Source of the DNA: an uncultured Acidobacteriaceae bacterium
Lineage (GTDB): Bacteria > Acidobacteriota > Terriglobia > Terriglobales > Acidobacteriaceae
Reading direction: 5' to 3'
Length of the DNA stretch: 64,000 bases
NCBI GenBank assembly: GCA_903849645.1
Contig: CAINJJ010000031.1
Span: forward strand, 62,001-126,000
This document shows, piece after piece, positions 44,963-53,625 of this stretch. Made by a program: the position numbers and the translations under genes. The notes beneath the pieces are model-generated. The model was not told the DNA's origin, ran no database searches, and worked only from the letters and a program-made list of their open reading frames with translations. How positions within the stretch are numbered: the stretch's first letter is position 1; every line of letters begins with the position of its first letter.

Positions 44963-45441
44963 CAATGAGATTCCTGTCTCTCTTTCTTCTGTTCTTTGCC
45001 ACGCTGCCCTGCGCTCGCGCGCAGCCGGACTCATCTCAGGCGGAACGATGCGTGCGCCTGTACGCCGCTCACTATCGGGTTTCGCCTGAATTCATCGCCG
45101 CGCTGATCGACGTTGAATCGCGCTGGAATCCACGTTCCGTTTCGGACAAGGGCGCGATGGGGCTGATGCAACTGATGCCGGCGACGGCGCGACGCTACGG
45201 AGCCATTCATCCATTCGACGTGGAAGAAAACATCGCGGCGGGTACTCGCTACGTGACTGCATTGATGTGGGAGTTTCATGGCGATATGAGGCTGGTGTCG
45301 GCGGCCTACTACGCAGGCGATCGCTGGATTCAAGAAAAGCGATTGAACTACAACAACCCGGATGTCGTGACCTACGTTGAGGCCGTTCGGCTGAGATACA
45401 CGATGCGCAAACGCGCGTCGACAGGTATGCAAAGGAGGTAG
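44959..45441 (+). CDS. VirB1-like lytic transglycosylase
   Basis: The 160-residue exported enzyme has a signal peptide (FLSLFLLFFATLPCARA) and an SLT/lysozyme-like domain: YRVSPEFIAALIDVESRWNP with catalytic E53, KGAMGLMQLMPATARRYG and YYAGDRWIQ. It opens peptidoglycan locally so the conjugation channel can pass. The start overlaps the MoxR gene stop. The usual AYNAG motif reads AYYAG. Confidence 0.88.
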   Translation: MTMRFLSLFLLFFATLPCARAQPDSSQAERCVRLYAAHYRVSPEFIAALIDVESRWNPRSVSDKGAMGLMQLMPATARRYGAIHPFDVEENIAAGTRYVTALMWEFHGDMRLVSAAYYAGDRWIQEKRLNYNNPDVVTYVEAVRLRYTMRKRASTGMQRR

Positions 45442-45446
45442 GAGGA

Positions 45447-46415
45447 ATGAAACATTTCGAAGTGTTCCTGGTTGTGATGCTGCTTCCACTGCCAGTGCTT
45501 GCAGCGGATCATGCCATTCCGGCTCGGGTCGCCACGCTCACGATTGATCCGAGAGAGGTGACGATCCTCAATCTGCGACCGGAGTTCGAGTCGTCGATCC
45601 GGATGCCCGAGGATGTCACGTCCGTGATCCTGGGTAGTCCGGGCGCATTCAAGGCCGAACACAACGAGGGGGAGCCCGAGTACGTCTACGTCAAGCCCAT
45701 CACCAAGGAACCGGCACAATCGAACCTTTTGATCGCAACCAAATCCGGCCAGCACGTGACGATTGAGTTGATCAGCGCGGGCGCGAGCGCTGCAAGCGAC
45801 ACGCCACCGGTTGACTTCTTGATCGAGTACCGCACAACGCGCAGTTTCCTGGTTGTTGGCGATACGCCTGGACCGATAGCGCAGAAGACCACGGACAAAG
45901 CCCAAGAACGGAAGGCTAGTTCGCGCGCCGCGGAGCAACCTTCAGGTGCCGCCGATGCGCCCAGGTCGGCTATCGATGAAGTGTTCGCGCGACAGGCGCA
46001 GATGAATGCGCCAGATTGGACCAAGTGGGACGGCCGGCAGATCGAGACATCTATCGGCCGAGTCCAGCAGTGGAAGAACGAGACGGTGGTTGCCTACTCG
46101 ATCTACAACAACGCGAACTCTTCGGTCGAGATTGTGCCGCCACAGATCCAGATTGCCGGGCGCAAACCGGACAAAAAGAAATCGAAGAAGAGTAAGGGCA
46201 TTCTCTCCGATCAGATGGAGATACGCGATTACAAGCTCAGCACGACGCGGCTCGAACCGGGGGCGCGCGCCGACGGCGTGGTCGTCTTCGACCGGCCCAA
46301 TTTCAAAGAGTCCACCGAACAACTCTTTCTCCAGATAGCGCAAGCGGATCAGGTCGACCGGCCGATTCTGATCCGGCTTCCGTTCACTCCACCAATTTCA
46401 TCCGACAACCAGTAG
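45447..46415 (+). CDS. VirB9/TrbG-like outer-core protein, copy 1
   Basis: The 322-residue protein has a leader (VFLVVMLLPLPVLAA), then a VirB9-type N-terminal beta domain (VTILNLRPEFESSIRMPEDV, EYVYVKPIT and QSNLLIATKSGQHVTIEL) and, after a charged linker, a C-terminal beta domain. It lies 5 bp after the transglycosylase gene and 16 bp before virB10, where VirB9 belongs. A second VirB9-like gene is at 60707, so roles may be divided. Confidence 0.65.
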   Translation: MKHFEVFLVVMLLPLPVLAADHAIPARVATLTIDPREVTILNLRPEFESSIRMPEDVTSVILGSPGAFKAEHNEGEPEYVYVKPITKEPAQSNLLIATKSGQHVTIELISAGASAASDTPPVDFLIEYRTTRSFLVVGDTPGPIAQKTTDKAQERKASSRAAEQPSGAADAPRSAIDEVFARQAQMNAPDWTKWDGRQIETSIGRVQQWKNETVVAYSIYNNANSSVEIVPPQIQIAGRKPDKKKSKKSKGILSDQMEIRDYKLSTTRLEPGARADGVVVFDRPNFKESTEQLFLQIAQADQVDRPILIRLPFTPPISSDNQ

Positions 46416-46431
46416 AAAGGGGCAATCGACT

Positions 46432-47703
46432 ATGAGCATCAACGACAGCATCGGAAATGGCACCATTGGCTCGGCTGCTTCGGCTGAAGGCACTGCGGAG
46501 CCGGGCGTATCTCCAGGAGTCGGGATCGATCAAGAACAGCCTGCGAAAGGTTCGTCAGCATTCGCGACGCGGGCAAGCAAAAGCAGCTCGGAAGGACTGA
46601 GCAAAGGGAAGCTGCTTCTTCTTGGCGGCGGGCTTGCAGCCGCGGTTCTCTTCTTCATCATTACGGCAATCGCAGGCCATGCGCCCAAGAAACAGATTGC
46701 GGCAAAGCCACAGGCACAGCAACAGAAACAAGCCGAAACGAAGCCGGCCAAAGGCAGCGTCACGCCTGTTATGGACACTGTGCGTACCGCCGCGCCGGAC
46801 AATTCAGCCGGCCAGCTTGGCCCAGGCGACATCCGGAGGACAAGCGCATCGACGGGTCCGAAGGCGCCCCAATCGAGTTCAGACGCAACGGAGAAGCCGG
46901 CTATGGCAAAGCCACGAGCCGGGCGAACGCTGGCGAGCGTGCCGACCTTCGAGCAGACACAACAGAAGTGGGAAGATCCTGCGCCTTACGGCGAAGCGAC
47001 AAACCAGCCAGCCATGCAGAACCAGCAGCAGAACGCTTTGAAGGAGCCGTCGCTCGTCTTTGTGCGAAGCGTGACGCAGAGTTCAGCCGGGACACTTTCA
47101 AATACGAGCGCCGGCGGCGATGCGACGCCGCGACTCGATCTCACGCCTGGAACGCGGATCGAGGCGAAGCTCGAAACGCAGATCTCAAGCGCGGTGCAGA
47201 CGCCGGTTGTGGCCGTTGTCGAGTACAGCTACGCGATCGGCGACAGAATCGTCATACCTGCCGGCGCGCGAGTCTATGGCTCACTTCAACAGGCAGATCG
47301 CAGCGGGCTGGTCAGCGTGAAGTTTGATGAGGTTGAATTGCTGGACGGCGCCAGGGAGAAGATCGAAGCCGTGGGCACTGGGCTCGATCTCGGACCGATC
47401 AAAGGTAACGTCTACGGGAAGAACACCGGAAAGAATTTCCTGATTCGCGCGGCATCGGGGATCGGTTCTGTGCTTGCCGAAGTGGCCGGCAACAATTCAA
47501 GCGCCGCGTTTTCCGAAAGCGACATGCTGCGGGAGAGGCTGGCCGAGAATATCGGAACGGCGGGCGATACGGAGATGATGAGCCTGAACGCCAATAGCCG
47601 CGTTGTCGTGTCCGTGCCAGCCGATACGAAGATCTACATCGTCTTTACCAGGCACACCGAGAACACCGCAGAGCTTCACAAGGTCGCATCGGCCGTCCAA
47701 TAA
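46432..47703 (+). CDS. virB10: VirB10/TrbI inner-to-outer membrane scaffold
   Basis: The 423-residue protein has a cytoplasmic N-terminus, one transmembrane helix (LLLLGGGLAAAVLFFIITAIAG, about residues 62-83), a Pro/Gln/Lys-rich periplasmic linker and a C-terminal TrbI/VirB10 beta-barrel (DLTPGTRIEAKLETQI, DRIVIPAGARVYGS, GLVSVKFDEV). The barrel forms part of the outer-membrane core of the secretion channel. A strong terminator follows, so this ends the first secretion transcript. Confidence 0.92.
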   Translation: MSINDSIGNGTIGSAASAEGTAEPGVSPGVGIDQEQPAKGSSAFATRASKSSSEGLSKGKLLLLGGGLAAAVLFFIITAIAGHAPKKQIAAKPQAQQQKQAETKPAKGSVTPVMDTVRTAAPDNSAGQLGPGDIRRTSASTGPKAPQSSSDATEKPAMAKPRAGRTLASVPTFEQTQQKWEDPAPYGEATNQPAMQNQQQNALKEPSLVFVRSVTQSSAGTLSNTSAGGDATPRLDLTPGTRIEAKLETQISSAVQTPVVAVVEYSYAIGDRIVIPAGARVYGSLQQADRSGLVSVKFDEVELLDGAREKIEAVGTGLDLGPIKGNVYGKNTGKNFLIRAASGIGSVLAEVAGNNSSAAFSESDMLRERLAENIGTAGDTEMMSLNANSRVVVSVPADTKIYIVFTRHTENTAELHKVASAVQ

Positions 47704-47723
47704 GACCCCTGTGGTCGCTGCGA

Positions 47724-47749
47724 GCCCTGGCTTCGGTCAGGGCATTTTT
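47724..47749 (+). terminator. Intrinsic terminator after virB10
   Basis: GCCCTG-GCTTCGGT-CAGGGC is followed directly by ATTTTT, 21 bp after the virB10 stop. It separates the first secretion transcript from the hairpin array. Confidence 0.85.
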
Positions 47750-47814
47750 ATGGCCGAAAGATGACCATGAAGAACGAGGATAGTTTCGATTGTGCGTTGC
47801 CGAGTTGAGGAAAG

Positions 47815-48132
47815 ATCGATCCCGTTGCCTCAATGTGCGTTTGAGGCAAATTGCTTCAAATGCCTCATCGCGCACTTGAGGAATAATCGATCCCAATGCC
47901 TCATTGTGCGTTTGAGGCAAATTGCGTGAAATTCCTCATCACGCATTTGAGGCATTATCGATCCCGTTGCCTCAATGTGCGTTTGAGGCAAATTGCTTCA
48001 AATTCCTCATCACGCATTTGAGGAATTATCGATCCCGTTGCCTCACCGTGCGTTTGAGACATATTGCTTCAAATTCCTCATCGCGCGTTTGAGGAATTAT
48101 CGATCCCGATGCCTCATTGTGCGTTTGAGGCA
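47815..48132. repeat. 71-bp tandem array of paired hairpins (4.5 copies)
   Basis: ATCGATCCC occurs at 47815, 47886, 47957, 48028 and 48099, exactly 71 bp apart. Each unit holds two palindromes with the core CCTCA-N9-TGAGG: a TTGCCTCA...TGAGGCAA form and an ATTCCTCA...TGAGGAAT form, about 35 bp apart. Nine such hairpins are present. Loops are of the type TGTGCGTT or CRCGCATT. A degenerate half-unit precedes the array at about 47785. There is no ORF. This could be a binding array (iteron-, centromere- or oriT-like) or structured RNA. A copy of the half-site lies at 57903-57917. Confidence 0.85.
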
Positions 48133-48160
48133 AAATCGCTGAGCGATCTTGCTCCGATGG

Positions 48161-48616
48161 CTACGGACGAATCAGAGAATACTTCCCGCAGCGGCGGCAC
48201 ATGAAAGTGTGCGCCCAGTCCGAATGGAGATGCGGGTGGACCTCGCGGTTATAACGGGCGATCCTGCGGAAATGGAAAACCATGCCCAAGAAAAACAGGA
48301 AGCCCAAGCAAAACAGGAACAATACTGCGCCTTCAAGGGACTCTGTCTTTTGCGGATGCTGCAATATGCCACGAAAGCCTGCGATACCCCAAAAGACACA
48401 GAAGAACATTGCGAATCCCCAACCGAACAATGCCCGTACATAATTACGAGGAGACGGCGGTGAGGCGACTTTCGCTGTGAAGGACTGGCTGACACCGGAG
48501 GTGAAACGCCCGGAGAAGCTGCGGGTTCCCTGCTCGTATAGCAGGGACAGAGCGACGATCTCGGGGCTACCGCACTGCTCGCACCGATACGCCATTACTT
48601 GTCCAGTGGCCGCCAT
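48161..48616 (-). CDS. Zinc-ribbon membrane protein of unknown function
   Basis: The 151-residue protein starts with YRCEQCGSPEIVALS and ends with FMCRRCGKYSLI, giving two CxxC pairs that could bind one zinc. Between them are two transmembrane helices (GFAMFFCVFWGIAGF and GAVLFLFCLGFLFFLGMVF). The ATG at 48616 follows GGAGGAG. It is transcribed towards the hairpin array and away from the pilin genes. Family and role unknown. Confidence 0.6.
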   Translation of the reverse strand: MAATGQVMAYRCEQCGSPEIVALSLLYEQGTRSFSGRFTSGVSQSFTAKVASPPSPRNYVRALFGWGFAMFFCVFWGIAGFRGILQHPQKTESLEGAVLFLFCLGFLFFLGMVFHFRRIARYNREVHPHLHSDWAHTFMCRRCGKYSLIRP

Positions 48617-48782
48617 CGCTCTCCTCCCGATCTGGCCGCGGCAGATCCAATATCCTTTCAATCAAGGATTCTAGCTCTTTGGCAAATACAGAACCACAGA
48701 AAATATGCGTTTCTAATCCCCTATAACAAATCTCTATGCGCAGTTGGGGATTGAATCGTTCGCCGATGGGTATTCACGCGGC

Positions 48783-48814
48783 AATTTGACGGAATTTCGA
48801 TTCGCACTCATTCT
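48783..48814 (+). promoter_or_regulatory. Promoter-like motif 3 (AATTTGACGGAA) before the virB2 operon
   Basis: TTGACG (48786-48791), 17 bp and CATTCT (48809-48814) lie 50 bp before the pilin gene start. The 12-mer matches those at 43284 and 43715 with one change, suggesting a shared promoter or operator type. Confidence 0.45.
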
Positions 48815-48863
48815 CTCGTTCGACACGGATGCCACGAGCAGCCGCGTCCAGGAGAGAAAACGT

Positions 48864-49298
48864 ATGAGAACCGCATTGGCCTTCTGGCGGCGCGGACCTG
48901 CGACCGTCACATCCTCCACGCTCGTACTCCACCGCCCGGCGGAGATTAACTGGCTGCACATCGCGCTGAAAATTGCTCTGAGCTTCATGCTTCTTGGCAA
49001 TCTCATGGCGCCCTTCGCGGCCAGGGCTCAGAACCTCGGAACAAGTCCTCAGTTCGGCCAGGCCGTTCAGGGCCAGCAGGCGACCACGGTCGAGGGCACT
49101 GTCCTCAATATCGTCAATTGGAGCTGCAACGTCATCGCTCCGGTCATCGCAGTGGCCTGCCTTGGCATCGCAGGCTGGCACTTCAAGAGCGGACGCGGCT
49201 ACATGGGCTGGGGAGTCACCGGCGTTGCTCTGATGGTGATCTCCGGTCTCGGGCGCATGGCCGAGGGCTTTATCACTCAGGCGCAAGGCATTCAGTAA
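48864..49298 (+). CDS. VirB2/TrbC-like pilin
   Basis: The 144-residue protein has a long leader ending near AAPFAARAQ and a mature part of about 75 residues with two hydrophobic helices separated by a short basic loop (NVIAPVIAVACLGIAGWHF-KSGRGY-MGWGVTGVALMVISGLG). That is the topology of VirB2-type pilins that form the conjugative pilus. The ATG at 48864 follows AGGAGAG. It begins the second secretion transcript. Confidence 0.8.
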   Translation: MRTALAFWRRGPATVTSSTLVLHRPAEINWLHIALKIALSFMLLGNLMAPFAARAQNLGTSPQFGQAVQGQQATTVEGTVLNIVNWSCNVIAPVIAVACLGIAGWHFKSGRGYMGWGVTGVALMVISGLGRMAEGFITQAQGIQ

Positions 49299-49308
49299 GG
49301 AGAACCGG

Positions 49309-49971
49309 ATGCCTGTGCCGCAATTCCTTCTCGACCTGTTGCAACTGCTGTTCGATCTGGCGGTTCCCGCGGCGTTCTGCACTCTGGCCGCCGCGGGCGT
49401 CAGCCTTCGGCAGGAGGGTGGAATCAATTTCCACATCAACGGCCGGGCGGGCAAATGGATTCTGTGGACGGTCGTTCTTCTCACAATCCCACAGCTTCTC
49501 TCATGGATTGCAGCCCAGGGCATTCATGTTCCTTCAGCCAGCGGATCGGTTGGAACAAGCTGGCTTGCCAGCATGGAGACGGTCTTCAAGAACTTCGTGA
49601 ATCAGATTGTTGTCGCACGGTTGGTTCCAGTGATCGCGGCGTACTTCGTGCTGAAAGCGGCGCTCGATGTGGCAGGCGGAGAGAATCCGCTCTCATCGAT
49701 TCTTGCCGCGCTTTTTCTGATGTCAATCTCTGCGACGATGCAGTTGCTCCAAGGTTGGAACTCCGGCGGCGAATACGCCACGACCGACATGCTCACTTCC
49801 CTTTGGAACTACATCGTCGGCCAGATTATGCCGGCAGCAGCGGGACTGGCCTGCGTAGGCGCGGTCATCAATTATGTACGGCACAGGCCGTGGGTGCGGC
49901 TGATCTTTGCCGCCATTGCCTTTCTGAGTTTGAGTGGGCTGTTGGCGTTGTTCAAGGCCATGGCGGCTTGA
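49309..49971 (+). CDS. Polytopic membrane protein with C-terminal pilin-like module
   Basis: The 220-residue protein has about five or six hydrophobic segments and no catalytic motif. Its C-terminal 55 residues (SLWNYIVGQIMPAAAGLACVG ... LSLSGLLALFK) follow the same pattern as the VirB2-like helical hairpin encoded just upstream. It starts 10 bp after the pilin gene. Possibly a membrane platform subunit; no named family is recognised. Confidence 0.5.
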   Translation: MPVPQFLLDLLQLLFDLAVPAAFCTLAAAGVSLRQEGGINFHINGRAGKWILWTVVLLTIPQLLSWIAAQGIHVPSASGSVGTSWLASMETVFKNFVNQIVVARLVPVIAAYFVLKAALDVAGGENPLSSILAALFLMSISATMQLLQGWNSGGEYATTDMLTSLWNYIVGQIMPAAAGLACVGAVINYVRHRPWVRLIFAAIAFLSLSGLLALFKAMAA

Positions 49972-49980
49972 GGAGATGCG

Positions 49981-50430
49981 ATGAGTCTCGATGGTGCAAT
50001 CACGAACCTCGCCTCCTGGGCCGGCAACGTAATGATGCCGACAATGGCTGGAGGGTTCTTTGCAGCGGCTGTCTACCGCTACAGCAAGGGAGGCCAGTTC
50101 GAGCAGTTGCTATACGGCGGTTTCGCATCGCTGATGTGTTCGGGAATGCTCCGCGCGTTGGAGGGATTTGTCCAGCACGCCGGGCCGACCAGCGCGGACG
50201 GTTTCTGGATGGCGACGATGAGCCTGGTCAACTGGGTCGCCAATGTGATTCTGCCTGTGTTCGCTCTGACCCAGCTCGCCGCAATGGCCTTGCATATGGG
50301 CGGCGTGGTCTCGGAGATCTATCCGGGTTCAACCTGGATCAGGAAGTTCATCGCCGCAATGGGAGCGTTGTTGGTTTCAGGAATGGTGCGATTGGCCGAA
50401 TCGATGGTTACGCACGCGCATGGGATTTAA
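49981..50430 (+). CDS. Tandem pilin-like membrane protein (two VirB2-type hairpins)
   Basis: The 149-residue protein consists of two successive copies of the pilin-like hairpin: residues about 7-65 (LASWAGNVMMPTMAGGFF ... SGMLRALEGFV) and about 82-147 (LVNWVANVILPVFALTQL ... SGMVRLAESMV). Each starts with (S/N)W-x2-NV-(M/I)-x-P and ends in SGM-x-R-x2-E. No signal peptide is obvious. It starts 10 bp after the previous gene. It may be a fused pilin-like membrane subunit. Confidence 0.55.
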   Translation: MSLDGAITNLASWAGNVMMPTMAGGFFAAAVYRYSKGGQFEQLLYGGFASLMCSGMLRALEGFVQHAGPTSADGFWMATMSLVNWVANVILPVFALTQLAAMALHMGGVVSEIYPGSTWIRKFIAAMGALLVSGMVRLAESMVTHAHGI

Positions 50431-50440
50431 GGAGCCTGGC

Positions 50441-50785
50441 ATGAGTCTCGATCTGACGCCCGTTCACCGCAACCTGCATACCAAGGTCACGTTTCTCGGC
50501 CTTGAGTTCGAGGATCTGATCCTGGTGCTGGCGCTGGCCGCGTTGATGAATCTGCTTGCGCATTTTGTGAGCGGCAATGCGCACGTATTCGGGATGCCGC
50601 TCAACATCTTTATGGAGTTCATCGTGCCTGCGCTGGCGGTGCCGTTTCTCATCCTTTTCAAGTATGGGCGGCCTCGTGGGTATCTCACCGACCTTGCACG
50701 TTCGTTTTTTGCTCCAAAGGCGTGGTGCGCGCTTGAGCGAGATTCTGAGTTGACGCAGGCTTATCTGGTCGAAGAGGAGGACTAG
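50441..50785 (+). CDS. virB3: VirB3/TrbD-like inner-membrane protein
   Basis: The 114-residue protein has two membrane helices near residues 27-45 and 58-78 and a C-terminal cytoplasmic tail with GRPRGYLTDLARSFFAPK. Size, topology and its place just ahead of virB4 fit VirB3, which works with VirB4 in pilus assembly. The ATG at 50441 follows AAGGAG. Confidence 0.75.
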   Translation: MSLDLTPVHRNLHTKVTFLGLEFEDLILVLALAALMNLLAHFVSGNAHVFGMPLNIFMEFIVPALAVPFLILFKYGRPRGYLTDLARSFFAPKAWCALERDSELTQAYLVEEED

Positions 50786-50788
50786 CCG

Positions 50789-50986
50789 ATGCAGGCCGCG
50801 ATCAAAAACATGACCGACGGATGGGTCGCACTCAAACTCGACGCCGATGCGGCACGAGCGGTCTTTGCAAGCGTTCTCTTCGCCGCGCGTTTCCACGAGG
50901 GGATCTCGCCGCTCGCCCGGATAGCCAAAGAAGAGCTGGAGCGCGACAACCAGAAGACGACCAGACGAGGTGAATCATGCCAATGA
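50789..50986 (+). CDS. Small hypothetical protein between virB3 and virB4
   Basis: The 65-residue acidic/basic helical protein begins MQAAIKNMTDGWVALKLDAD. It lies 3 bp after virB3 and its end overlaps the virB4 start, so it is translated as part of the operon. No family recognised. Confidence 0.5.
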   Translation: MQAAIKNMTDGWVALKLDADAARAVFASVLFAARFHEGISPLARIAKEELERDNQKTTRRGESCQ

Positions 50987-53625
50987 CCTATGCCGAGCAT
51001 GAAAGAAAGAAGAAGTCGCCTGCAGTCTGCGAGCTGTTTTCCCTGCGGGATCTTCCCGAAGGCGAGAACATCATGGTCCGCACCAACGGCGCCTTCGTTG
51101 CGGGCTACGAGTTGCGCGGCATCCTTGGGTACTTCGCGACGGACGGCGACCGCAATCAGACCAAGGCGATGCTGGAGGCGCTCTTTCGAAGTGTGCCTGA
51201 TGTCAGTATGCGCATCCAGTTCCGCTACGAGATCTCGGAACGCCTGGGCGACCTTTTCGACAGCTACGTCAACGAACAGCGCGCCAGTCAGCCGGAGGTG
51301 ACGGCGCTCGATGCGCACCGGCTGCGGATGTGGCGCGAGAAGGAGCAAGCCGGCTACTTCTTCGAGAACCGGTTGGAGGTCTACTACGTCTGGGACCCGC
51401 GCATTCATGCCAAGCTCTATCACTCGGCCGAACAGAATCGCAAGCTGGGCGGTTTCACGCTAAGTCAGGCCAAGGCCATTCAGCGCGCACGCAATGAACA
51501 TGAGACTTATCGGGCGGAATTCGAGTCGACCCTGCGCGGCATCGAGGGATCGATGGAGGCGGCCAACCTTGGCTCGCGGCGGCTCACGACCCAGGAACTG
51601 TTCGAGGAGTTGAAGCAAGCCCAGCATCCGACACGCCGCGATCGCCGACCTTATCTTCCCGGCGAAGGAATGATTGAGTATCGCAGTGCCAGAGAGCAGG
51701 CAGCGGAAGCGAGCATTCTGAACGAGACCGAATCGTACCTGAACATCGACGGGTATCTTTATGGCGTGGTGAGTCTGAAGGAACTGCCCGATGCGACCTT
51801 CCCTGGAATGCTCCAGAACTTTTCGACCCTTGGCTTTCCGATCACGATCAGCGGTCAGGTGGTCATCCCGGACCAGGTGAAGGTGCTCAAGAGTTACAAG
51901 AAGCGGTTGCAGAAGATGACCGCGGCCCAGAAGGATGCGAACGGCAACTTCAAATCGAATCCGGAGGCCGAGGTTGCGCAAGCGCAGCTAATGCAGGTTC
52001 AGCGCGACATCATCTCGTCGTCGCTCAAGACGGCGAAGCTGAGCCTTTCGGTGGTCGTGCGGACGTCGCATCCGGCGGTGACGATGCGGGATCTCGAACA
52101 GTCGGAGCGCGAGTTGGCCAACCGCACCCAGGAAGTCTTGAACGCTTTCACGCACATGAACGGCGCGAAGGCCGTAGCGGAGACAATCGCCAAGCGCCGC
52201 ATCTTCCTTGGAACCTTGCCAGGCTTGGGCGAAGCGGATAAGCGGGACCAGGACATGCTGACCTCGAATGTCGCCGATCTGGTTCCCGTCGAAATGCCAT
52301 GGATGGGCACCAGGCGAAGCCCGCTGATTCTCTTCGAGACGCCCTACCGGCAGCTCATTCCCTTTTCGATGTTCGATCCGGATCTCTCTGACGCAAACGG
52401 CCTGCTGATGGCGAAAAGCGGCGGCGGCAAAACCCTGGCGGCGCAGCAGATGCTCCTGATGGCGGCGAGGGCGAACCCGTTGATCTCGATTCTCGAACGC
52501 GGTGACTCCTACCAACCGCTGGTGGAGTTGATGGGCGGCGAGATGATCGAGATGTCGCTTGACTCGGACCAGACGATCAATCCCTGGGACCTGCCGAAAG
52601 GGGAAGACCGGCCCTCGAACGACCAGATTTCGTTTCTCAAGAATCTGACCCGGCACATGCTGGGCGAGAATACGCCGCCCGATCTGGACATCGACCTGCT
52701 TGATAGCGTTCTGCTCGAAGCCATTGGATCAACCTACAAGCGTTGCAGCGCGAAGACCTCGAATCCGATTCCGTTGTTCGGCGACTTGGCGGCGGAACTG
52801 GCTCACTGGCAGGACCGGGACCGCAACCAGAAGATCAACGCAATGGCCCAGATGGCCTCTACCAAGTTACGCGCATGGGTGGATGAGGGGCCGTATGCCC
52901 GACTCTTTGATAGACCGACAACAGTCGAATTAAATAATCCCTGGCTCTACTTCAACGTGGAGAAGTTGAAGGACGATCCGCGGTTGGAACGCGCCATGAG
53001 CCTGCTCATTGCGCACACTGCCACTTACCGTGCATCCGGTATCACCGGCCGGCCAAGCATTGTCCTGCTCGATGAGTGCTGGGCGCTGCTGGAGTCCCCC
53101 ATCCTCGCGAGCGTCGTCGTCCAGCTCTTCCGCACCGCCCGTAAACGCAATGCCAGCGTCTGGGGAATCAGCCAGACGCCGGAGGATTTCGTCGGCACGC
53201 TGGACAAGCCCAACGAGCACGGCGCGGGCATCGTCAAGAACGCGACGACGAAGATCATCGGCAAGCAGCCCGGCGATATGACAGCGCTCCGGGAGCACGT
53301 TCACCTGAACGAGACGGCGCTCAACCAGATCAAGACCTTTGCTCATCCGAAGAAGGGCCATAGCGCCGAGTTTCTGATCGCGATTGGCGAAAAGGCCGAG
53401 TCGACACACGCGATCCGCATCGTGCCGAGCCCGGTGGACTACTGGATCACGACAACCTACGCCCGCGAACGCACGTACCGAATGTGGTGGATGCGGAAGC
53501 ACGGGTCGATAGCGCGAATCGCAGCTTATGAGGCGCTCGCCGAGCGTTTTCCGCGGGGGTTGGCAGAACTTGCGCCGCTCAAAGAAGAGCTTTCAGGAGA
53601 AGTTCAGGAGGTACTCGCGCAATGA
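50977..53625 (+). CDS. virB4: VirB4/TrbE secretion ATPase
   Basis: The 882-residue ATPase energises pilus assembly and DNA transfer. It has the N-terminal VirB4 domain (LRDLPEGENIMVRTNGAFVAGYELRG region), Walker A AKSGGGKT at residues 479-486, Walker B VLLDECW with D699 and E700, and SQTPEDF. The length is normal. The start is ATG 50977, with GAGGTGA close upstream, or ATG 50983, which would give an ATGA overlap with the small ORF. Confidence 0.95.
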   Translation: MPMTYAEHERKKKSPAVCELFSLRDLPEGENIMVRTNGAFVAGYELRGILGYFATDGDRNQTKAMLEALFRSVPDVSMRIQFRYEISERLGDLFDSYVNEQRASQPEVTALDAHRLRMWREKEQAGYFFENRLEVYYVWDPRIHAKLYHSAEQNRKLGGFTLSQAKAIQRARNEHETYRAEFESTLRGIEGSMEAANLGSRRLTTQELFEELKQAQHPTRRDRRPYLPGEGMIEYRSAREQAAEASILNETESYLNIDGYLYGVVSLKELPDATFPGMLQNFSTLGFPITISGQVVIPDQVKVLKSYKKRLQKMTAAQKDANGNFKSNPEAEVAQAQLMQVQRDIISSSLKTAKLSLSVVVRTSHPAVTMRDLEQSERELANRTQEVLNAFTHMNGAKAVAETIAKRRIFLGTLPGLGEADKRDQDMLTSNVADLVPVEMPWMGTRRSPLILFETPYRQLIPFSMFDPDLSDANGLLMAKSGGGKTLAAQQMLLMAARANPLISILERGDSYQPLVELMGGEMIEMSLDSDQTINPWDLPKGEDRPSNDQISFLKNLTRHMLGENTPPDLDIDLLDSVLLEAIGSTYKRCSAKTSNPIPLFGDLAAELAHWQDRDRNQKINAMAQMASTKLRAWVDEGPYARLFDRPTTVELNNPWLYFNVEKLKDDPRLERAMSLLIAHTATYRASGITGRPSIVLLDECWALLESPILASVVVQLFRTARKRNASVWGISQTPEDFVGTLDKPNEHGAGIVKNATTKIIGKQPGDMTALREHVHLNETALNQIKTFAHPKKGHSAEFLIAIGEKAESTHAIRIVPSPVDYWITTTYARERTYRMWWMRKHGSIARIAAYEALAERFPRGLAELAPLKEELSGEVQEVLAQ

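Noticed and set aside
47815..48132. Possible CRISPR array
   Set aside because: The period is exactly 71 bp and the whole unit is conserved, including what would be spacers. There are no unique spacers and no cas genes.
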